From: Actinocrispum wychmicini
GTDB lineage: Bacteria; Actinomycetota; Actinomycetes; Mycobacteriales; Pseudonocardiaceae
DNA length: 64,000 bases
NCBI RefSeq assembly: GCF_004345645.1
Contig: NZ_SLWS01000006.1
Span: forward strand, 62,001-126,000
Reading direction: 5' to 3'
The notes under the pieces: generated by a model
Database searches by the model: none
What the model was told of the DNA's origin: nothing
The model's input: only the letters and a program-made list of their open reading frames with translations
Shown: in pieces, positions 58,882-64,000 of the stretch
Numbering within the stretch: position 1 is the stretch's first letter
How the letters are laid out: every line of letters starts with the position of its first letter
Position numbers and translations under genes: made by a program

Positions 58882-59934
58882 TCACCCGAGCAGCCGGCCG
58901 TCTTCCTTGCCGTACAAGAGAAGCCGGCCGGCTTCAGGGGCGACGGTCACCCGCGCGCCCACCGCGGGCTCGTGCTGTTCCCGGACGGTCACGCCGACCA
59001 GGGTGCCGTCCGGGCACTCCAATGTCAGCAGTGAGCTGACACCGAGGTTCTCCACGGTCGACACGGTCCCGGTGATGCCGTCGGCGCCCAGCGCCAGGTA
59101 CTCCGGCCGGATGCCCACCACGACCTTGGTGCCGTCGTCAAGCGGCAGCGGCGCCGGGAGTGTCGCGCCGGCCACGGCGACCTGGCCGCCCTCGACCACG
59201 CCGTCGAGCAGGTTCATCGGCGTCGACCCGATGAAGTTCGCCACAAACGTGTCCGCCGGCCGCGCGAACACCTCGCGGGGGCTGCCCAGCTGGCGGATCC
59301 GGCCCGCCTCCATCACCGCGATCCGGTCGGCCAACGCCAGCGCCTCGGCCTGGTCGTGGGTGACGAACACTGTGGTGACGCCGAGTTCCCGTTGCAGGCG
59401 CTTGAGGAACGTCCGCGCCTCCAATCGCAGTCTGGCGTCCAAATTGGACAGTGGCTCGTCGAGCAGCAGGACGTCCGCGTCCATCGCGACGGCCCGCGCG
59501 AGCGCCACGCGTTGTTGCTGGCCGCCGGACAACTGCCCGGGGCGGCGCTCCAGCAGGGCGCTCAGGCTGAGACTGGCGGCCGTCCGCGCGGCCACTTCCT
59601 GCTGCGTCGCCTTGGGCTGCCGGCGCACCCGCAGCGGATAGGCGATGTTCTCGGTCACGGTCATGTGCGGGAACAACGCGTAGTCCTGGAACACCATGGC
59701 CACATTGCGTTTCCCTGGCTCGACGGACGTCACATCCCGGTCCCCGATCGAGAGCGTGCCCTCGGTGGCCTGCTCCAGGCCGGCGATCGTGCGCAGCAGG
59801 GTCGTCTTCCCGCAGCCGGACGGCCCCAGCAGCGCGAAGAACTCCCCGTCGGCGACGGTCAAGTCCAGCCCGTCCACCGCGCGCACCCCGTTGGGGTACA
59901 CAGTCGACAGTCCGGTGACGGTGATCTGGGCCAT
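58882..59934 (-). CDS. Carbohydrate ABC importer ATPase (MalK/UgpC type)
   Basis: A 350-residue ATPase with Walker A GPSGCGKTT, the signature LSGGQQQR, Walker B VLLLDEPLSNLD, and the switch histidine in THDQAEAL. The C-terminal part is the TOBE/OB regulatory domain (IRPEYLALG, LLTLECPDGTLVG). It belongs to the MalK/UgpC class that powers sugar importers. The ATG overlaps the stop of the second permease by one base (TGATG). It is the last gene of the SBP-permease-permease-ATPase operon, so this transporter has a dedicated ATPase, unlike many streptomycete sugar importers that share MsiK. Confidence 0.96.
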   Translation of the reverse strand: MAQITVTGLSTVYPNGVRAVDGLDLTVADGEFFALLGPSGCGKTTLLRTIAGLEQATEGTLSIGDRDVTSVEPGKRNVAMVFQDYALFPHMTVTENIAYPLRVRRQPKATQQEVAARTAASLSLSALLERRPGQLSGGQQQRVALARAVAMDADVLLLDEPLSNLDARLRLEARTFLKRLQRELGVTTVFVTHDQAEALALADRIAVMEAGRIRQLGSPREVFARPADTFVANFIGSTPMNLLDGVVEGGQVAVAGATLPAPLPLDDGTKVVVGIRPEYLALGADGITGTVSTVENLGVSSLLTLECPDGTLVGVTVREQHEPAVGARVTVAPEAGRLLLYGKEDGRLLG

Positions 59935-60752
59935 CAGCTCTTGATCCCTCCGTGGAACCGGAAGCCGTACCGCTTGCTCACGAACAGGTACAGCACGACC
60001 ACCGGGATCGAGTACAGCAGCGAGAACACCGGGATGACGGTCAGGTTCGCGCTGCCGCCCTCGTCCTGCAGGGTCCGCAGCAGCACCGCGGCCGGCTGGC
60101 CGCCGATGTCCCGCAGCAGCAGGAACGGCAGCAGGAAGTTGCCCCACGCCTGCACGAACGACCACACCACGATGGTCGCGATCCCGGGCCGCGCGACCGG
60201 CACGACGACGTGCAGCAGGATCTGCCGGGGCGACGCCCCGAACACCCGCGCGGACTCCTCGTACGACCGCGGCACGGCGTCCATGAAGTCCTTCAGGATG
60301 AAGATCGCGGCCGGCAGCATCCCGCCCGCGATCACCAGTGCCGTGCCGTACTGGGAGTTGATGAGCCCCAGCTGGTACATCATCACGAAGATCGGCACCA
60401 TCGCGGCGGTCCCGGTGACCACGCTGGACAGCAGCAGAAGCACGTACAGCAACGCGTCCCGGCCCGGAATCCGCACCCGGGACAAGGCGTACGCGGCGCA
60501 AGCGGCGAGCACCGTCGTGATCACCATCGCGAGCGTGCACAGCACCAGCGAGTTCAGCAACGAGGTCAAGGCATACGGATGGTTGACCGTGGTCGTGACG
60601 TTGTCCAGGGTCCAGTCCGGCCACCGCAGCCCGAGCCCCGGCCTGCTGTCGAACGGCGCGCTCGCCAGCCACAGCATCGGGATCGCGAAGAACGCCAACA
60701 CGACCGCGAAGAACACGGTGTACCCGATCCGGCGCAGTACCAGCGAGGTCAT
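59934..60752 (-). CDS. Carbohydrate ABC importer permease (MalG type)
   Basis: A 272-residue membrane protein with six hydrophobic segments. The binding-protein-dependent transport signature is ESARVFGASPRQILLHVVVPVARPGIATI, near residues 180-210, with the EAA loop that contacts the ATPase. The N-terminal segment FFAVVLAFFAIPMLWLASAPF and the C-terminal YGFRFHGGIKS end are typical of the MalG half. ATG 60752 shares ATGA with the first permease gene. Confidence 0.95.
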   Translation of the reverse strand: MTSLVLRRIGYTVFFAVVLAFFAIPMLWLASAPFDSRPGLGLRWPDWTLDNVTTTVNHPYALTSLLNSLVLCTLAMVITTVLAACAAYALSRVRIPGRDALLYVLLLLSSVVTGTAAMVPIFVMMYQLGLINSQYGTALVIAGGMLPAAIFILKDFMDAVPRSYEESARVFGASPRQILLHVVVPVARPGIATIVVWSFVQAWGNFLLPFLLLRDIGGQPAAVLLRTLQDEGGSANLTVIPVFSLLYSIPVVVLYLFVSKRYGFRFHGGIKS

Positions 60753-61654
60753 CGGCGCCTCCGCAGCAACCGCAGGTACACCAACGCGATGACCAGGTTC
60801 ATCAGCAACAGCAGGAACGAGATCGCCGACGCGTAGCCGAGCTGACCGGAGCCGAGCGCCTGCTGGTAGATGAACACCGGCAACGTCTCCGACGCGTGGT
60901 TCGGCCCGCCGGCGGTCAGCAGGAACGGCGAGAAGTCGTTCGCCGTCCACAGGCTGATCAGCAGTGTATTGGTGAGCACGTGCCCGCGGATGTGCGGGAA
61001 CACCACGTCCCGCAGCATGCTGAGCTTGCCGGCGCCGACCAACCGCGCGGTCTCCAACTGCGAAGGCGGCACCACGGCGAGCGCGGAACTGTAGAGCAGC
61101 ATGGAGAACGCTGTGCCACGCCACAGGTTGAACACGATCAGGCTCGACATCGGATACTGTACGAGCCAGGCGATGCCCGGCGTCTGCAGCATCAGGTTGA
61201 GTGTGCCGTTGTCGCGGTCAAGGGCCGCGATCCACAGGTACGCGACCACTGTGCTCGGCAGGATCCACGCCAGCAGCACCAGCGCTTCGACCACCCGCCG
61301 CAGCCATCGCCGGGCACTGCGCATCGTCCACGCCAGGGTGAACCCGAGGATGTTCTGGCCGATGACCGCGGACGCGAGCACGTACAGCAGGGTCAGCCAC
61401 AGCGAGTTGCCGAACAGCGGGTCGCTCAACGCGCCGGTGACGTTGTCCAGGCCGACTGTCTTCGGGTCCACCGAAGCCGGCCCGGTCAGCGTGTAGTTGG
61501 TCAGTCCGATGTAGATACTCCAGAGCGCCGGAAAGACCAGGAACACGCCGATCAGGATCAACGCGGGCGTGACGAACCCGACCGCCCGCGCGCGGCCGAG
61601 CCCGGCCGAGTCGGTCGCCGGCCGTCGCGTACGACGCGACGGCTCGGCGAGCAC
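60749..61654 (-). CDS. Carbohydrate ABC importer permease (MalF type)
   Basis: A 301-residue permease with six membrane segments. The N-terminus is charged (RRTRRPATD), followed by VGFVTPALILIGVFLVFPALWSIYIGLTNY, a classic MalF-type opening. The EAA-like loop is LETARLVGAGKLSMLRDVVFPHIRGHVL. Start GTG 61654 lies 4 bp after the solute-binding protein stop; a far longer open frame that runs into that gene is not coding. It ends with an arginine-rich tail (LRLLRRRR) on the cytoplasmic side. Confidence 0.94.
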   Translation of the reverse strand: MLAEPSRRTRRPATDSAGLGRARAVGFVTPALILIGVFLVFPALWSIYIGLTNYTLTGPASVDPKTVGLDNVTGALSDPLFGNSLWLTLLYVLASAVIGQNILGFTLAWTMRSARRWLRRVVEALVLLAWILPSTVVAYLWIAALDRDNGTLNLMLQTPGIAWLVQYPMSSLIVFNLWRGTAFSMLLYSSALAVVPPSQLETARLVGAGKLSMLRDVVFPHIRGHVLTNTLLISLWTANDFSPFLLTAGGPNHASETLPVFIYQQALGSGQLGYASAISFLLLLMNLVIALVYLRLLRRRR

Positions 61655-61658
61655 CTGG

Positions 61659-63056
61659 TCAACCGGTGGCAATGTTGCCCTCGCCGACCGCCTTCGCCAG
61701 CGCCTGCTGATACGCGGCCGCGGCCGCGTCCGGGCTCTTGCCGCTGACCACGTCGGCCGTCGCCTGCTGCAACGCGGACGACACCTGCGGGTACGGCGCC
61801 AGACCGGGCCGGTAGCGGGTGATCGGCAGCACCTGCTTGGCGATGAACGACAGCATCGGGTCGCCGGCGAGGACGTCGTCGTTGACGTCACTGCGCTGGG
61901 TGATCTGCGGGATGCCGGCGACCCTGGTCTTGGTGGCGTCGAACGAGTTCATGAACTGCATCAGGTCCCACGCCTGCTGCGGGTACTTCGTGTTCGGGTT
62001 GATCACCCGGATGGACCCGCCGGACATGCTCACGAAGTCCTGCCCGCCGACCCCGGCGCCGGACCGCATCGCCGGGATCTTGGCCCAGCCGACCGCGGTG
62101 TCCCGGTCGGCCATCTTGGCCACGCCGTTGTTCGGGTTCACCACCGCGCGCCAGAAGTAGTCGCTCTCCAGCAGAATGCCGATCTTGTTGTCGGCGAACT
62201 GGCTGAACGACTTGTCCCGTCCCTTGGCCTCCTGCTGCAGCAGCGGGTCGCCCAGACCGCCGGCGTAGACCTTCTGGTACAGGCCGAGCACGTCCTTGAC
62301 GTTCTGGGTGGCGCCCTGCCACTTGCCGTCCGCGTAGATCGGCTTGCCCGTGCCGACGAGCAACGGCAGCACGCCCTGCATGGTGGTCGCCTCGGTCATC
62401 GCCGTGCCCGCGTTGAGCTGGATCGGCACCACACCCTGGAGCTTCTTCAGCGCCTGCCCGGCGGCCAGGACGTCGTCCCAGCTGCGCGGCTGCCAGTCCG
62501 CAGGCAGCCCGGCCTGGGCGAACAACTTCTTGTTGAAATACAGGACGCGGCCGTCCGTGCCGGTCGGGACGCCGTAGCGCTTGCCGTCGAAGTCGCCGAG
62601 CGCGGCCACCGCCTGCGGGATCTTCGACCAGCCGTCCCAGGCGTCCACCTTGTCCCTGCCGACCACGTCGGCGAGCGGCTTGACCTGGCCGGCCTGGGCG
62701 AACTCGCCGAGCCAGATGCCGTCGACCTCCAGCACGTCGGCGCCACCGCCGGTCTTGAGGTCAAGGGCCACCTTGGTCTTGTAGTCCGCGTCGTCGGCGC
62801 CGTTGCCCTCGAACTTGACTGTGGCGTTGACACCCTTGGCTTTCTCCGCCTCGACGAACTTCGGGATGACGTACTCGCTGATCCACTTGGCGCCGGCCGC
62901 GTTCTTCCCACCGGCCTGGGAGTTGGCCCCGATGGTCAGCGTCACGTCCTTCGCTTCGGAGTTCTGTCCGGTGTTCGTGTCCGCGGACTTGCCCACGCAC
63001 CCCGCGGTCAGCAGCGTCACACCCGCGAGCACCGCCATCAGGGACTTCAGTCGCAT
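61659..63056 (-). CDS. Carbohydrate ABC importer solute-binding lipoprotein (family 1)
   Basis: A 465-residue extracellular solute-binding lipoprotein. The signal peptide MRLKSLMAVLAGVTLLTAGC has its lipid-accepting Cys at residue 20. The sugar-binding fold is seen in DVTLTIGANSQAGG, VLEVDGIWLGEFAQAG, YGVPTGTDGRVLYFNKKLFAQAGLP and the ILLESDYFWRA tail region. The start at ATG 63056 follows GGGAGGG with a normal gap. It heads the four-gene transporter operon. Ligand unknown; the neighbouring chitinase gene suggests a chito-oligosaccharide or other amino sugar, but this is inference only. Confidence 0.96.
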   Translation of the reverse strand: MRLKSLMAVLAGVTLLTAGCVGKSADTNTGQNSEAKDVTLTIGANSQAGGKNAAGAKWISEYVIPKFVEAEKAKGVNATVKFEGNGADDADYKTKVALDLKTGGGADVLEVDGIWLGEFAQAGQVKPLADVVGRDKVDAWDGWSKIPQAVAALGDFDGKRYGVPTGTDGRVLYFNKKLFAQAGLPADWQPRSWDDVLAAGQALKKLQGVVPIQLNAGTAMTEATTMQGVLPLLVGTGKPIYADGKWQGATQNVKDVLGLYQKVYAGGLGDPLLQQEAKGRDKSFSQFADNKIGILLESDYFWRAVVNPNNGVAKMADRDTAVGWAKIPAMRSGAGVGGQDFVSMSGGSIRVINPNTKYPQQAWDLMQFMNSFDATKTRVAGIPQITQRSDVNDDVLAGDPMLSFIAKQVLPITRYRPGLAPYPQVSSALQQATADVVSGKSPDAAAAAYQQALAKAVGEGNIATG

Positions 63057-63213
63057 CGTCGCGCCCTCCCATAGCAAAAACCCACAAACTCGACATGGGT
63101 CGCGTTATCCTCTGTCAGAAGTTGATCGTTGACAAGGGTCGTGATCGGCCCTTTCGGGCGAGGCCACGCGGTGGTGCACGCGTTGATCACTACGACGGGG
63201 TAGCGTTCGGACC

Positions 63214-64000
63214 GTGGTAGCCCCTGATCCCGTGGACGTCCGCCTCCTCAGCCTGGTGGCCGAGATGGGCCGCGCCGCGGTGCACGAGGTCGCCGCCCGC
63301 CTGGGGCTGGATCCCCGGGAAGTGGCCGCTCGGCTGGTCGCGCTGTCCGCCAACGGCCTCCCGTTGATGGTGGGCGTCGAGTGCGACCCGAACGGGATTC
63401 GCGCGGCCCTGGCCGCCATCGCCCATCAGCCAGCCCATCAGCCGCCGATGGTCTCGCCGCCCGCGGGTTTCCCGTCCGGCGCCTACCAGGTGCAGGGCAC
63501 ACCGTCCGGGACGTATCCGCCCCCGCCGCCGTCCGGTCCGTATCCGGTCGCCACGCCGCCGTCGGGCCCGTACCAGGTCGCCACGCCTTATCCCGCGCAA
63601 CAGCAGGCTTACGCCCCACCCATGCCGCAGCGGCCGAACCCGGGCTGGCCGCAGAACCCGCCGAGCCAGCCGTTCCCGGCCCAGCCGCCGCCCCCGCCGG
63701 ACCCGGCCGCGAGCACGTGGGGCCCACCCCAGTCGTCCTCGTGGGCCCGCGGCGACCAGCCACACCAGGCGGCCCAGCAGCCCAGCCCGCCACGGACGCC
63801 CGCGGCGGTGCGGACCGGGAAGGTCGGCGGCACCCTCCAGGCCGAGGGCCTTGAGGGCGAGTACCTGTCGATCCAGCTGGTCGAAGTGGTCGACCCGGCC
63901 GACTTCCTGTTCACCGCGGCCGGTTACCGGCTGCAGGAGGGCGAACGGTCGGTGGTCGTGCACACCGAGATGGTCAACAAGGGCGCGCAGCCGTTCAACT
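63214..64000 (+). CDS. HTH-like, proline-rich protein with DUF4352-like domain (cut by window edge)
   Basis: A 262-codon part of a larger gene that runs off the right edge. Residues 1-60 have a winged-helix pattern, VDVRLLSLVAEMGRAAVHEVAARLGLDPREVAARLVALSANGLP, like the DNA-binding part of AsnC/Lrp proteins. Residues 70-190 are a Pro/Gln/Ala-rich linker without secondary structure. From about 200 a beta-rich region begins (GGTLQAEGLEGEYLSIQLVEVVDPADFLFTAAG) that resembles DUF4352-type domains. GTG 63214 has TAGCGT 7 bases upstream. Function unknown. It is divergent from the ABC importer operon, with a 157-bp control gap. Confidence 0.65.
   Translation, partial: MVAPDPVDVRLLSLVAEMGRAAVHEVAARLGLDPREVAARLVALSANGLPLMVGVECDPNGIRAALAAIAHQPAHQPPMVSPPAGFPSGAYQVQGTPSGTYPPPPPSGPYPVATPPSGPYQVATPYPAQQQAYAPPMPQRPNPGWPQNPPSQPFPAQPPPPPDPAASTWGPPQSSSWARGDQPHQAAQQPSPPRTPAAVRTGKVGGTLQAEGLEGEYLSIQLVEVVDPADFLFTAAGYRLQEGERSVVVHTEMVNKGAQPFN

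Overview
The window is chromosomal DNA from a high-GC actinobacterium, most likely of the Pseudonocardiaceae (Amycolatopsis, Kibdelosporangium or Saccharothrix type). That placing is inference. It rests on very high third-position GC, many GTG starts, ATGA/GTGA overlaps between operon genes, and a gene order close to the Mycobacterium tuberculosis dnaE1-bio-nad-his-trp-lgt stretch. About 62 intact or edge-cut protein genes, two pseudogenes and several regulatory sites can be supported. No rRNA, tRNA or CRISPR array was seen.

Layout. 1-4150: an edge-cut GNAT gene coupled to an amino-acid permease, a GOLPH3-like protein, a histidine/aromatic ammonia-lyase relative with an altered MIO loop, and a small membrane protein. 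4083-10140: gltBD glutamate synthase. 10471-12372: a two-gene oxidoreductase operon behind a KstR-type operator. 12380-18864 (minus strand): trpE, a trp-operon membrane protein with a hexapeptide-repeat tail, trpC, trpB, trpA and lgt. 18958-22293: TetR regulators around hisI and hisF, with a degenerate repeat tract. 22309-25582: a TetR-adjacent ABC exporter, MOSC and PPOX proteins, and a Clp-N/HTH protein under twin palindromes. 25672-26300: decayed IS256-type transposase and a frameshifted gene. 26659-32263: priA, hisH, an SRPBCC protein, a 51-residue membrane protein, hisB, hisC and hisD. 32330-39343: a class V aminotransferase relative, a solute-binding lipoprotein, nadCBA and the divergent NrtR-type regulator. 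39362-44302: LON-domain, beta-propeller and DUF2567 proteins, then bsaP-bioB, a MazF-type toxin-antitoxin pair and bioD. 44389-49635: a LacI gene flanked by two copies of one operator and a divergent four-gene sugar-type operon. 49655-57847: Uma2, bioA, a cytochrome P450, a short DUF6493-like protein, dnaE and a kinase-like protein without a P-loop. 57869-63056: a secreted GH18 chitinase behind a DasR-like site and a carbohydrate ABC importer. 63214-64000: an edge-cut HTH/proline-rich protein.

The his and trp genes work together. No trpF is present, and priA encodes the isomerase that in actinobacteria serves both pathways. NAD synthesis (nadABC) sits under an adjacent Nudix-derived regulator with a clear inverted repeat. 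Biotin genes bioA, bioB, bioD and bsaP are present but bioF is not. About twenty genes lack a Shine-Dalgarno sequence and instead have a -10-like hexamer 6-8 bases before the start codon, which suggests leaderless transcripts; I used this pattern to choose several starts.
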